Source of the DNA: an uncultured Oscillospiraceae bacterium
Lineage (GTDB): Bacteria; Bacillota; Clostridia; Oscillospirales; Oscillospiraceae
Assembly: GCA_910578505.1 (NCBI GenBank)
Contig: CAJTPV010000042.1
Span: 1 to 21,943, forward strand
Direction of reading: 5' to 3'
DNA length: 21,943 nucleotides
Shown: piece after piece, positions 1 through 10,234 of the stretch
Position numbering within the stretch: position 1 is the first letter of the stretch
Layout: each line of letters begins with the position of its first letter
The notes under the pieces: generated by a model
Database searches by the model: none
The model's input: the letters and a program-made list of their open reading frames with translations, nothing else
Told to the model about the DNA's origin: nothing
Position numbers and translations under genes: made by a program

Positions 1-1480
1 GGGCGAAGCTCTGGCAGAGGATGCAGGTGTAGAACTGGTCCACGCTCTCGTCGGTCATGGAGCTGAGGCGGTCGTCCCTGGCGTTGTAGGCGGGCATGGC
101 CTCCTCCTTCAAAATCTTCGTGGCCTTCTCCGGGTCCGTGACCAGCGTGACCTGGCACTTGTCGACAACAGCGTCGAACTCGTCCATAATCATGTTGTAC
201 AGCACCTCGCCGAAGTGCTTCATCCGCAGGCCCTTGTCATAGGCGTCGTTGGAAATACGGATCCGGAACTGGTTGCGCTGTCCGGTGTGCATGACGCCCT
301 CCATATAGTTGAACCAGGCGTGGATTTTCCGCTCGATGACGGACTCAAAGTCCTTCTGCATCTTCGCGCCGGCCACCTCGATATAGGTCGCCAGGGCGTA
401 CTCCACGTCGCCGCTGTCGATGTCCGGGCCGTCGACGGTGATTTTGTGGTCCTCGATCTCGTCCATCTGCCGGGTGGTCACCAGCTCGCAGGTGGTATTC
501 TTGCTGGACCAGAACTCCACCTTCATATCCGCCTTGCGGATGATCTCGCCCTCAAAGGCGGCGGCAAAGGCCACGGGAATCGGCAGCTCCTTGACCTTGA
601 TCTTGATGTTCCGCATGGCCAGGGAGTGCTTGGCCGTCTCCGCGTGGTCGGTGACAGCCTCCAGAGCGCCCGGCACCTGCAGGTCGCCGATATCCTGGTC
701 CACGATCACGGGGAAGCCCAGGGCAATGGCCCCCGCTCCGGCGGAGACGACTACCTCGTTCAGCGGGCCGAAGGTATTGACATAGGCGGGTACGCGCTCC
801 TTTGTATAGGCCAGCAGCCCGGCCAGGTCGCCGGCCTGGATGTTGCCGAAGATCAGCGCGGCCCGGATAGCCACGGTGACCACGTGGATGACGCTGGTGA
901 CGTCGTGGCCCAGGGGCACCACCCGCAGCTCCAGGCCCATCTTCACGCCGTTCTCCAGAGCCTGCTCGATGCAGTCGCCAATCATGAACGTCATAATGCC
1001 CTTGGACTGATAGTCCTTGACCACATTTGCCACAGCCGCGCCGTCGTCGGCCTTGCCCAGCACAACGGCCACGCCGGGGATATCGCCGGTCACCAGCGGC
1101 ACGCCCAGGGAACGGATGACGGGGTCGGGCACAAAGCCGATGCCGGAGTCCTCCGCGTAGGGGTCGCCGCCGCCCAGGTACTTCAGGCCCTCGATGATCT
1201 CCGCGCCCACGGCGGTGGCCAGACCGGCGTTCAGAGCCTGCCCGATATCATCCTGATTGGTGATGAGGCTCTTGAGCACGCCCACGCAGGCGGGCAGGTC
1301 GCCCAGGGTCTTCACCTTCACGCCGGTGGCGGCGTAGATGGTGGGAAAAAAGTAAGCGGTGTCAGGAAACGCCACAGGGGTGTCGGCGCCGCTGGCGGCG
1401 ATCGCGTCGTTGACGGCCTTTTCCGTCAGGCCCGCCACGGCATTGGAGCCGGCATAGATCAGATCAGTCAATGCACTCAT
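1..1480 (-). CDS. acsB: Acetyl-CoA synthase (CODH/ACS beta subunit), C-terminus beyond window
   Basis: This subunit joins a methyl group from the corrinoid protein, CO and CoA into acetyl-CoA at the Ni-Fe-S A-cluster, the last step of the Wood-Ljungdahl pathway in the cytoplasm. Reading the minus strand from ATG at 1480-1478 gives 493 open codons running off the left edge, so there is no stop in the window. The start follows an AGGAGG (minus strand) at 1491-1496. The protein begins MSALTDLIYAGSNAVAG, and the visible end has FYTCILCQSFA, with Cys486 and Cys489 matching the first two A-cluster cysteines of known AcsB proteins (family knowledge). The family is about 700-730 residues, so roughly the last third is missing. 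It is divergent from a thioredoxin reductase-like gene. The identity rests on recalled AcsB sequence and the cysteine motif. The archaeal-type CdhC is the closest alternative. Confidence 0.9.
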   Translation of the reverse strand, partial: MSALTDLIYAGSNAVAGLTEKAVNDAIAASGADTPVAFPDTAYFFPTIYAATGVKVKTLGDLPACVGVLKSLITNQDDIGQALNAGLATAVGAEIIEGLKYLGGGDPYAEDSGIGFVPDPVIRSLGVPLVTGDIPGVAVVLGKADDGAAVANVVKDYQSKGIMTFMIGDCIEQALENGVKMGLELRVVPLGHDVTSVIHVVTVAIRAALIFGNIQAGDLAGLLAYTKERVPAYVNTFGPLNEVVVSAGAGAIALGFPVIVDQDIGDLQVPGALEAVTDHAETAKHSLAMRNIKIKVKELPIPVAFAAAFEGEIIRKADMKVEFWSSKNTTCELVTTRQMDEIEDHKITVDGPDIDSGDVEYALATYIEVAGAKMQKDFESVIERKIHAWFNYMEGVMHTGQRNQFRIRISNDAYDKGLRMKHFGEVLYNMIMDEFDAVVDKCQVTLVTDPEKATKILKEEAMPAYNARDDRLSSMTDESVDQFYTCILCQSFA

Positions 1481-1539
1481 AAAGTAACAACCTCCTGCAA
1501 AGAATAGAAAAGAATAGAGTGGATCAAACGCTTATCCTC

Positions 1540-1568
1540 AATATACCAAAAAAAGCCGTATTTGTATA
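1540..1568 (-). promoter_or_regulatory. Candidate acsB promoter
   Basis: On the minus strand TATACA (1563-1568) and TATATT (1540-1545) are separated by 17 bases, about 60 bases before the acsB start codon. The -10 box is good (5/6) and the -35 box is weak to fair (4/6). Confidence 0.4.
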
Positions 1569-1601
1569 GTCTTTTTCGCGGCAGCCCAGGAAAAAAAATT
1601 T

Positions 1602-1618
1602 ATCCCCCCGCGGGGGAT
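1602..1618. promoter_or_regulatory. GC-rich palindrome between divergent acsB and trxB-like genes
   Basis: ATCCCCC (1602-1608) and GGGGGAT (1612-1618) form a perfect 7-base inverted repeat around CGC, directly after an A/T run. It sits in the 186-base divergent intergenic region, so it could be an operator for either gene or a small hairpin in the trxB-like leader. No regulator can be named. Confidence 0.35.
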
Positions 1619-1666
1619 GGGCATAGAATGGAGAAGGACAAAAAAAATACCGGAGGAAACCTGCAA

Positions 1667-2656
1667 ATGCACGAGTTATATGACGTCATCATTCTGGGCG
1701 GCGGTCCTGCGGGACTGACCGCCGGTCTGTACGCGGGCCGGGGCGGACTGCGCGCCCTCATCGTTGAAAAGGGCCAGGACGGCGGGCAGATCGCCCTCTC
1801 CAGCGACGTGGAGAACTATCCCGGCCAGAGCGCCCCCGGCGAAACCGGCGTCGTTCTGGCGGAGCGCATGGCGGAGCAGGCGGCCCGCTTCGGCGCACAC
1901 CGCTGCGCTGACGAGATCCAGGCCGTGGAGCTGAGCGGCGGCACGAAAGCTCTGATTGGCCTGAACAGCACATACCGGGCCAGGACGGTCATCATTGCCG
2001 CCGGCGCGCACCCGCGGCCCATCGGCTGCGAGAACGAGGCGCAATTTACCGGTCGGGGCATCTCCTTCTGCGCCACCTGCGACGGGCCCTTTTTCCGAGG
2101 GCTGGACGTCTATGTCGTGGGCGGCGGGGACAGCGCGGCGGAGGAGGCCCTCTATCTCACCAGATTTGCCCGCAAGGTGACCATCATCCACCGCCGGGAC
2201 CAGCTGCGGGCGGCGCAGTCGATCCAGGACCGGGTATTCGCCCAGCCGAAAATTTCTGTTCTCTGGGACAGCGTCGTCCAAAGCGTAAACGGCGGCGACG
2301 CACTGGAGACCATCACCGTGAAGAACGTGAAAAGCGGCGCGCTGACCGTCATCCAGGCCGATGAATCCGCCGGGATGCTGGGCCTGTTCGCCTTTACCGG
2401 CTATCTGCCGAATTCCGGCCTCTTCCAGGGACTGCTGGAGATGGAAAACGGCTATATCAAAACAGATGAAAACATGCGCACCAACATTCCGGGGGTCTAT
2501 GCCGCGGGGGACATCCGCGTCAAGGACGTCCGGCAGGCGGTCACAGCGGCGGCAGACGGGGCCATTGCCGCCATCCAGGCGGAACGGTATCTTGGGCAGA
2601 CTGATAAAGAGCCCTCCGCAGGAGTTTCGCGCCCGCAGGCGCGAAAAAAAATGTAA
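1667..2656 (+). CDS. trxB: Thioredoxin reductase-like FAD/NAD(P) disulfide oxidoreductase
   Basis: This is a flavoprotein of the low-molecular-weight thioredoxin reductase family, which passes electrons from NAD(P)H through FAD and a redox cysteine pair to thioredoxin or a related partner in the cytoplasm. The start is the ATG preceded by GGAGG at 1652-1656; an in-frame ATG and a TTG-type start farther upstream lack this site. The product is 329 residues, normal for the family. Visible motifs are the FAD dinucleotide fold GGGPAG (11-16), the redox site CATC (135-138), the second nucleotide fold GGGDSA (152-157), HRRDQLR (about 175-181), which is typical of NADPH binding, and the C-terminal AGDIR flavin motif. 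The basic, A-rich C-terminus (ARKKM) ends in a hairpin-forming stretch. The divergent acsB neighbour hints at, but does not prove, a role in redox supply for an oxygen-sensitive pathway. It may be a paralogue rather than the main trxB. Confidence 0.85.
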   Translation: MHELYDVIILGGGPAGLTAGLYAGRGGLRALIVEKGQDGGQIALSSDVENYPGQSAPGETGVVLAERMAEQAARFGAHRCADEIQAVELSGGTKALIGLNSTYRARTVIIAAGAHPRPIGCENEAQFTGRGISFCATCDGPFFRGLDVYVVGGGDSAAEEALYLTRFARKVTIIHRRDQLRAAQSIQDRVFAQPKISVLWDSVVQSVNGGDALETITVKNVKSGALTVIQADESAGMLGLFAFTGYLPNSGLFQGLLEMENGYIKTDENMRTNIPGVYAAGDIRVKDVRQAVTAAADGAIAAIQAERYLGQTDKEPSAGVSRPQARKKM

Positions 2657-2801
2657 TTGTTTTTCCCGCGGCGTGTACGTGGGAAAAACTCTTTGCGCGG
2701 AGCGAGCGTCGAATTGTGCGCTGCAAGCGCACAACCGAGGCGCAGAGCGCAGCGAAATCCCCTCAAAAAAGTAGCATCGCCACTTTTTTGATACACGCCA
2801 A

Positions 2802-2829
2802 GAAGCCCCGCCGGTTAGGGCGGGGCTTC
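2802..2829 (+). terminator. Probable terminator downstream of trxB-like gene
   Basis: GAAGCCCCGCC (2802-2812) pairs perfectly with GGCGGGGCTTC (2819-2829) around a 6-base loop. The following stretch is GT-rich with a TTTT at 2849-2852 rather than a clean T run, so strength is uncertain. Confidence 0.55.
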
Positions 2830-2869
2830 CTGGTGTGTGTTGTGTGTGTTTTAGGAGGGAGAAATCGCA

Positions 2870-2914
2870 TTGGGTGTTACCCCTTTGCTGGTTGTAATAT
2901 TACTGTATCTTTAA
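2870..2914 (+). CDS. Possible 14-residue hydrophobic peptide
   Basis: A strong AGGAGGG (2853-2859) lies 10 bases before a TTG that opens a 14-codon frame, MGVTPLLVVILLYL, ending in TAA at 2912. The peptide is almost wholly hydrophobic, as in small membrane peptides. It could equally be the remnant 5' end of a deleted gene or a chance frame. No family is recognised. Confidence 0.25.
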   Translation: MGVTPLLVVILLYL

Positions 2915-2988
2915 GAAGAAATCATGAAATCGTTGTAAACAATTTATGAACTCTGTCTCATTTTTTCCTGTTTTCGGCAAAAAATGTT

Positions 2989-3675
2989 TTATTCTTCCTT
3001 TAGCTTCCGCCACTCGCCTACCGCCAGCTGGTCGCACCGGTTGTTGTATGGATTCTCCGCGTGCCCCTTCACCCAGTGGGTGCGCACCTGATGCACCTGG
3101 CACAGGTCCAGCAGCGTCTCCCACAGGTCCGGATTCAGCGCCGGCTTCTTGTCGCTCTTTACCCAGCCGCGGGCCCGCCAGCCACGGGCCCAGCCCTTCT
3201 CCAGCGCGTCTATGATATATTTGCTGTCCGAGTACAGCTCCACGATGCACGGCTCCTTCAGAGCCTGCAAAGCGCGGATGACCCCGGTCAGCTCCATACG
3301 GTTGTTCGTCGTCAGCTTCTCCCCGCCCGACAGCTCCTTGGTGTGCTCGCCGTACTGCAAGATCGCGCCCCAGCCCCCCGGACCGGGGTTGCCGGAGCAT
3401 GCGCCGTCGGTGTAGATGGTGATCGTTTTCATATAATTTGTACTCTTCCTCAAACGCTCTTTTTTCCGTCTGTTACGAAATTCCTTTATAGAATACCAGA
3501 TCTTATCAAAAATATCAACCAGCAAAAACAACATTCTATCAAATGATTTGTTAAGCTGCCAATAAGTATGCGGATATGGCGGAAAAAATATGCAAGCAAA
3601 AAAGAATATTATGAAGAATATTGCAAGATAGATAAGTCCTATACTGATGATAATTTTTTTTATGATTACAAGCAT
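2989..3675 (-). CDS. rnhA: Ribonuclease HI with membrane-like N-terminal extension
   Basis: RNase HI cuts the RNA strand of RNA-DNA hybrids with two metal ions. The catalytic part is residues 82-228, starting MKTITIYTDGACSG (ATG at 3432-3430), with all expected acids visible: the Asp in YTDG, the Glu in NNRMEL, the Asp in YSDSKY, and the His/Asp pair in WVKGHAENPYNNRCDQLA. That part alone has normal family length (147 residues). The same frame stays open upstream to ATG 3675, which has an excellent GAGGTGAT 4-5 bases before it, while the internal ATG has only GAGGAAG about 14 bases away. The extra 81 residues hold one hydrophobic helix (about 4-30), a second partly hydrophobic stretch, and a basic linker (RNRRKKERLRK). 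The extension is AT-rich while the catalytic part is GC-rich, suggesting separate origins. If the internal start is used, the gene is 2989-3432. Confidence 0.85.
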   Translation of the reverse strand: MLVIIKKIIISIGLIYLAIFFIIFFFACIFFPPYPHTYWQLNKSFDRMLFLLVDIFDKIWYSIKEFRNRRKKERLRKSTNYMKTITIYTDGACSGNPGPGGWGAILQYGEHTKELSGGEKLTTNNRMELTGVIRALQALKEPCIVELYSDSKYIIDALEKGWARGWRARGWVKSDKKPALNPDLWETLLDLCQVHQVRTHWVKGHAENPYNNRCDQLAVGEWRKLKEE

Positions 3676-3804
3676 GGTATCACCTCATAGGAAGTATTCT
3701 ACCACTGTGTAATCTAAAATTAAATCAATTTAGTTGAAAAATAAAATGTATTGTTTGTATCATTTTTTCATAGCCTTGCCTACAATATAGTCAGAGGTGA
3801 GGGC

Positions 3805-4038
3805 ATGGATATAAAACACTATAATACATGGGTAAAAATAGGATTAAATATCCTCTATTATAGAAAAGAGCAGCGTTTAACCCAAACCCAGTTGGCTGAA
3901 ATGACTGGTGATGGTATATCCATGCAATTTTTGCAGAGAATTGAGACGGCAGCGTCGTCCTGTAGCTTAGACACATTAATTGATATTGCCCAAGCATTGA
4001 ATATCCCCCTTTATAAACTCTTTGAATTTAAAAATTGA
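3805..4038 (+). CDS. Small XRE-family HTH regulator
   Basis: This is a 77-residue, single-domain DNA-binding protein. The ATG at 3805 is chosen because AGAGGTGA (3793-3800) precedes it; the frame is open upstream from a TTG at 3751 with no ribosome site. The Cro/CI helix-turn-helix covers residues about 11-66: an IGLNILYYRKEQ opening helix, then LTQTQLAEMTG (helix 2) and the recognition helix around SMQFLQRIE, ending LFEFKN. It has no partner domain, so it probably acts as a small repressor or activator; its target is unknown. It is clearly related to the regulator at 21232-21450. It is an AT-rich island between GC-rich rnhA and gyrA, suggesting acquisition. Its stop codon lies inside the terminator stem. 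Confidence 0.85.
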   Translation: MDIKHYNTWVKIGLNILYYRKEQRLTQTQLAEMTGDGISMQFLQRIETAASSCSLDTLIDIAQALNIPLYKLFEFKN

Positions 4039-4069
4039 GGGTGTGCAGATAGAGCACACCCTCAATTTT
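4031..4069. terminator. Bidirectional terminator between XRE gene and gyrA
   Basis: A perfect 16-base inverted repeat (4031-4046 with 4054-4069, core TTGAGGGTGTGC) with a 7-base loop is flanked by A runs on the left and T runs on the right. It can therefore stop transcription from the XRE gene (plus) and from the gyrA end of the origin operon (minus). Confidence 0.9.
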
Positions 4070-4087
4070 TTTGACATATATGCTGCT

Positions 4088-6580
<2,493 letters not shown>

Positions 6581-6594
6581 ACCGCGCCACCTCC

Positions 6595-8571
6595 TTAATA
6601 GTCAAGATTGATTGCATACTTGGCGTTGCGCTCGATCCACTCCTTCCGGGGCTCCACTTCCTCGCCCATGAGGACGGTGAAGATCTGGTCCGCCGCCACG
6701 GCGTCCTCCAGCGTGATGCGCCGGAGGGTGCGGGTAGCGGGGTCCATGGTGGTCTCCCACAGCTCGTGGGGGTCCATCTCGCCCAGGCCCTTGAAGCGGT
6801 TGATGTCGATTTTGACATTGGGATTGTCCCCCCGCATCTCGGCGGAGATGGCGTCCCGCTCCTCGTCGGAGTAGGCCACCCGCTGCTGCTTGCCCCGCGT
6901 CAGCTTATACAGCGGCGGCACGGCGGAATAGACGTATCCCCGCTCAATCAGCGGCCGCATATAGCGGAAGAAGAAGGTCAGCAGCAGCGTCCGGATATGG
7001 GCGCCGTCCACGTCGGCATCGGCCATGATGATGATCTTGTGATACCGGAGCTTGTCGATATTGAACTCCTCGCCAATGCCCGCGCCCAGGCCCAGCACCA
7101 GCGGATACAGCTTGTCGTTGCCGTAGATCTTGTCCGCCCTGGCCTTCTCCACGTTCAGCATCTTCCCCCACATGGACAAAATGGCCTGGAACCGGCTGTC
7201 CCGGCCCTGGATGGCGGAGCCGGCGGCGCTGTCGCCCTCCACGATATAGATCTCGCACAGCGCCGGGTCCCGCTCGTTGCAGTCCTGGAGCTTATCCGGC
7301 ATCTGCCCGGACTCCAGGGCGCTTTTCCGCCGCACGGACTCCCTGGCCTTTTTCGCCGCCTCCCTGGCCCGGCTGGCCATCATGGCCTTGTCCAGAATCA
7401 CCCTGGCCACCTTGGGATTCTCCTCCAGGTACTCCTCCATCTTCTCGCTGACCACGGCGGCGGTGAGTGTGCGGATGGAGGCGTTTCCCAGCTTGGCCTT
7501 GGTCTGGCCCTCGAACTGGGCGTCCGTCAGCTTCACGGAGATGACGCAGGTCAGCCCCTCCCGGCAGTCCTCGCCGGAGACCTTGTCCTCCCCCTTCAGC
7601 AGATTCGTCTTCTTGCCGTAGGCGTTCAGCGCGCTCGTCAGGGCCCGCTTGAACCCCTCCTCGTGCATGCCCCCCTCCGGCGTGCGCACGTCGTTGGCAA
7701 AGGAGACGATGGCCTCGCTGTAGGTGTCCGTGTACTGCATGGCCACCTCCACGGTGGAGTCGTCCTTCCGCCCGCTCATGTAGATGACGCCGTCATGGAC
7801 AGGGGTCTTGCTCTGGTTCAGCCACGTCACATACTCCCGGATGCCGCCCTCATAGCGCATCTCGTCCCTGGCCTCCCGGCCCGGACGGGCGTCCCTCGTA
7901 ATGATCTTCAGCCCGGCGTTGAGGAACGCCTCCTGCTGCATCCTGGTGTGGATGGTGTCGTAGTTGTAGACCGTGGCGTCAAACATCTCCGGGTCCGGCT
8001 TGAAGGTGACCACGGTGCCGTTTTTCTCCGTGGAGCCCACCACCTGCATCTGCTGGGTGATCTCGCCCCTGGCGAACTTCATCTCATAGATCTGCCCGTT
8101 CTTATGGACCTGCACCTCCAGCCACTCGCTCAGAGCGTTGACCACGCTGGCGCCCACGCCGTGGAGGCCGCCGGAGACCTTGTATCCCCCGCCGCCGAAC
8201 TTCCCGCCGGCGTGGAGCACGGTGAACACCACCTCCAAAGCCGGCAGGCCGGTCTGGGGCTGGATGTCCACCGGGATGCCCCGCCCGTTGTCCGTGACGG
8301 TGACCGTGTCCCCCTCGTTGACCGTCACGGTGATCTCCGTGCAGAAGCCGGCCAGAGCCTCGTCAATGGCGTTGTCTACGATCTCATAGACCAGGTGGTG
8401 CAGGCCGGACTCACTGGTGGAGCCGATGTACATGCCCGGCCTCTTGCGGACTGCCTCCAATCCCTCCAGCACTTGGATCTCCGAGCCGCCGTACTCGTGA
8501 TCAACAGGGGTGACGTTCACATCGGCGGATTCGAGCATTTCGTTTTCGTTCATTACAATCATATCAGACAT
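6595..8571 (-). CDS. gyrB: DNA gyrase subunit B
   Basis: GyrB is the ATPase subunit of gyrase. The product is 658 residues. The N-terminal GHKL ATPase has EIVDNAIDEAL, DNGRGIP, and the glycine-rich lid GGLHGVGASVVNAL. The Toprim metal-binding domain begins EGDSAAGSA near residue 443 and continues to MADADVDGAHIRTLLL. The C-terminus has the conserved RFKGLGEM near the end. EGDSAAGSA, rather than EGDSAGGSA, is a variant I associate with clostridial GyrB (recalled, not searched). The start at 8571 has GGAGGT about 8 bases upstream; internal Met codons at positions 4 and 7 are less likely. The first 25 residues are an acidic, poorly conserved leader before the ATPase fold. It lies 14 bases after remB. 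Confidence 0.97.
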   Translation of the reverse strand: MSDMIVMNENEMLESADVNVTPVDHEYGGSEIQVLEGLEAVRKRPGMYIGSTSESGLHHLVYEIVDNAIDEALAGFCTEITVTVNEGDTVTVTDNGRGIPVDIQPQTGLPALEVVFTVLHAGGKFGGGGYKVSGGLHGVGASVVNALSEWLEVQVHKNGQIYEMKFARGEITQQMQVVGSTEKNGTVVTFKPDPEMFDATVYNYDTIHTRMQQEAFLNAGLKIITRDARPGREARDEMRYEGGIREYVTWLNQSKTPVHDGVIYMSGRKDDSTVEVAMQYTDTYSEAIVSFANDVRTPEGGMHEEGFKRALTSALNAYGKKTNLLKGEDKVSGEDCREGLTCVISVKLTDAQFEGQTKAKLGNASIRTLTAAVVSEKMEEYLEENPKVARVILDKAMMASRAREAAKKARESVRRKSALESGQMPDKLQDCNERDPALCEIYIVEGDSAAGSAIQGRDSRFQAILSMWGKMLNVEKARADKIYGNDKLYPLVLGLGAGIGEEFNIDKLRYHKIIIMADADVDGAHIRTLLLTFFFRYMRPLIERGYVYSAVPPLYKLTRGKQQRVAYSDEERDAISAEMRGDNPNVKIDINRFKGLGEMDPHELWETTMDPATRTLRRITLEDAVAADQIFTVLMGEEVEPRKEWIERNAKYAINLDY

Positions 8572-8585
8572 AGGTAACCTCCGGG

Positions 8586-8861
8586 TTAAAGTAAGGAAAA
8601 GGCAGAGAGGATGGCGTCCAGCCTGCCCGCCAGGGTGGACGGCGCCAGCGGAGAGATATAGACCCGCTGCCAGCTGCCCTTTGGACAGCAGACGACCAGG
8701 GACTTCGGCAGCTCGCTGCCCACAGGGACCACCATGCCGTCCTGCTCCGCGGCCTTCAAAAAGTCCCTGGTGATCCGGGACGTCGAGGCGTTATCCAGAT
8801 CAAAAATGCCAATAATATCGCTGACATGGACGGATATGCCGCAGCCCAGATGGAGAAACAT
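8586..8861 (-). CDS. remB: RemB/YaaB-like DUF370 protein
   Basis: This 91-residue protein belongs to the RemA/RemB (DUF370) family, small DNA-associated proteins linked in Bacillus to extracellular matrix gene control. Family features seen are the N-terminal MFLHLG start, the buried VSDIIGIFDLDNAS segment, STSRITRDFL, and the short strand SLVVCC before VYISPLAPSTLAGR. The location between recF and gyrB is the same as yaaB (remB) in Bacillus subtilis (established synteny), which supports the name. The stop lies 14 bases before gyrB and the start 46 bases after recF, so it is part of the origin operon. Its role in this organism is unknown. Confidence 0.88.
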   Translation of the reverse strand: MFLHLGCGISVHVSDIIGIFDLDNASTSRITRDFLKAAEQDGMVVPVGSELPKSLVVCCPKGSWQRVYISPLAPSTLAGRLDAILSAFSLL

Positions 8862-8907
8862 GACAACACCTCAGCAGCCAGTTATATTTGCATAATTATG
8901 CGGAAAA

Positions 8908-10014
8908 TCAGGATAGAGCGATTCCGTTCTGTATATGGAAGACCTTGCCATTGAGCAGCCGGCTCAGCCGGTCGTCCTCGCAGCAGGTGATAAACACCTG
9001 CCCGCCGCTGATGCGGTTGAGGACAAATTCCTGCCGCCGGGGGTCCAGCTCGCTGAGCACGTCGTCCAGCAGCAGCACCGGGTATTCCCCGATGATCTCC
9101 CGGTGGATCTCCCGCGCCGCCAGCTTCAGGGCCAGGGCCGCTGTCCTTGTCTGCCCCTGGGAGGCAAATGACCGCGCGGGCAGACCGTTCAGCGAGACCG
9201 CCAGGTCGTCCTTGTGGGGGCCGGACAGGCACTGCCTGCTGGCCAGCTCCGCCTGCCGGTGGGTCTCTTGGTGCTCCAGCAGCGCGGACACCAGGTCGCT
9301 GCGCCCGGCGAAGGGGTCCGCCACGGTTTTGACAGTGGTGTAGCGGACCTCCAGTTCCTCCCTGCCGCCGGAGCACTCCTGGTGGGTGCTGGCCGCGTAG
9401 GCCGACAGCAGCTTTGCGAATCTGGCCCGGTAGTGGATCAGCACCGCCCCCGCCTCCGCCATGCGGAGATTGAAATCCGGCAGCGTATCCAGCAGGTCCG
9501 GCCTCTCGTCCCGGTCCCGCAGGATGCGGGTCTTGTGCTCGTGGAGCTTGGTATATTCTGCCAACGCCAGGGCGTAGTTGGGCCGGAGCTGGCACAGGGA
9601 GGCGTCCATAAACCGCCGCCGGGCCGCCGCTCCCTCCCGGATCAGCTGCAGGTCCTCCGGACAGAAAAAGACGCTGTTGAGGGTCCCGCTCAGCTCCGCG
9701 AAATTTTTGATGGGGACTTTATTGACCGTTATCTGCTTTTTTTTGCCCGCTTCCACCTTGATACAGCTGAAAAAGTCCCGGTTCCTGGTAAAAATGTGTC
9801 CTTCTATCCGGAAGCCGCTCTGCTGGAAGCGGATGAGCTCTCTGTCGCCGCGGGTCCGGTGGGACTTGCCGGCGGACAGGCAGACGATAGCCTCCAGCAG
9901 ATTGGTCTTTCCCTGGGCGTTTTCGCCATAGATGACGTTGCAGACGGGGTCAAAGGAAAAGCGCTGGGCGGAATAGTTGCGAAAATTCTCTAAGGACAGC
10001 TCACGGATCAGCAT
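8908..10014 (-). CDS. recF: DNA replication and repair protein RecF
   Basis: RecF is an SMC-like ATPase that, with RecO and RecR, loads RecA at single-strand gaps. The product is 368 residues, normal for the family. It begins MLIRELSLENFRNY, the typical first strand, followed by the Walker A GENAQGKT (30-37). It carries the ABC-type signature region LSGPHKDDLAVSLNG and the Walker B LLLDDVLSELD. The ATG at 10014 overlaps the last 14 bases of yaaA, the usual coupled arrangement in Firmicutes. A longer frame upstream of 10014 is only the out-of-phase reading of yaaA. A 46-base gap follows before remB. Confidence 0.96.
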   Translation of the reverse strand: MLIRELSLENFRNYSAQRFSFDPVCNVIYGENAQGKTNLLEAIVCLSAGKSHRTRGDRELIRFQQSGFRIEGHIFTRNRDFFSCIKVEAGKKKQITVNKVPIKNFAELSGTLNSVFFCPEDLQLIREGAAARRRFMDASLCQLRPNYALALAEYTKLHEHKTRILRDRDERPDLLDTLPDFNLRMAEAGAVLIHYRARFAKLLSAYAASTHQECSGGREELEVRYTTVKTVADPFAGRSDLVSALLEHQETHRQAELASRQCLSGPHKDDLAVSLNGLPARSFASQGQTRTAALALKLAAREIHREIIGEYPVLLLDDVLSELDPRRQEFVLNRISGGQVFITCCEDDRLSRLLNGKVFHIQNGIALS

Positions 10015-10219
10015 AAGCGACACAATAGCTCTGATGTTGGAAGGTGACGATATTGCCGGGCCTGATCTTGCGCCCTCTCTGCAGGCAGGGTTCGCCGTCC
10101 ACCAGGACCTGCCCGTCCTGGATGAGGACCTTGGCCTCTCCGCCGGAGCCGGTGATGTCGGCAAATTTCAGCAGGTCCTGCAGCTTGATAAATTCGGTAT
10201 GAATCGTGATTGTTTGCAT
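10001..10219 (-). CDS. yaaA: S4-domain RNA-binding protein YaaA
   Basis: This 72-residue protein is a stand-alone S4-like RNA-binding domain. It opens with IHTEFIKLQDLLKFA and has the S4 core with GGEAKVLIQDGQVLVDGEP, followed by RGRKIRPGNIV. In Bacillus subtilis the equivalent gene lies between dnaN and recF and is implicated in ribosome assembly (established family knowledge). Here it starts 15 bases after the dnaN stop and its end overlaps the recF start, so translation of the three is likely linked. Confidence 0.93.
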   Translation of the reverse strand: MQTITIHTEFIKLQDLLKFADITGSGGEAKVLIQDGQVLVDGEPCLQRGRKIRPGNIVTFQHQSYCVAYADP

Positions 10220-10234
10220 AGGATTATACCCAAA

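Larger units (their letters stand above)
2657..2988. other. Structured intergenic region between trxB-like gene and rnhA
   Basis: This stretch of about 330 bases has no convincing large gene. It contains three inverted repeats: a 9-base stem around GCA (2714-2722 with 2726-2734), a 9-base stem CAAAAAAGT/ACTTTTTTG (2764-2772 with 2782-2790), and the 11-base GC-rich stem at 2802-2829. GCGGAGCGAGCG- and GCAGAGCGCAGCG-like words flank the first stem, which resembles a dispersed intergenic repeat (inference). Right of 2914 the sequence turns AT-rich with nothing recognisable. Confidence 0.5.

Noticed and set aside
215..1507. 430-codon open frame on the plus strand
   Set aside because: Antisense to acsB, whose reading frame contains the A-cluster cysteines.
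2625..2646. Hairpin at the end of the trxB-like gene considered as a terminator
   Set aside because: The perfect 9-base stem is followed by an A run on the plus strand, not T, so it is not an intrinsic terminator in the gene's direction.
6766..8577. 603-codon open frame on the plus strand
   Set aside because: Antisense to gyrB; composition typical of a shadow frame and no recognisable domain.
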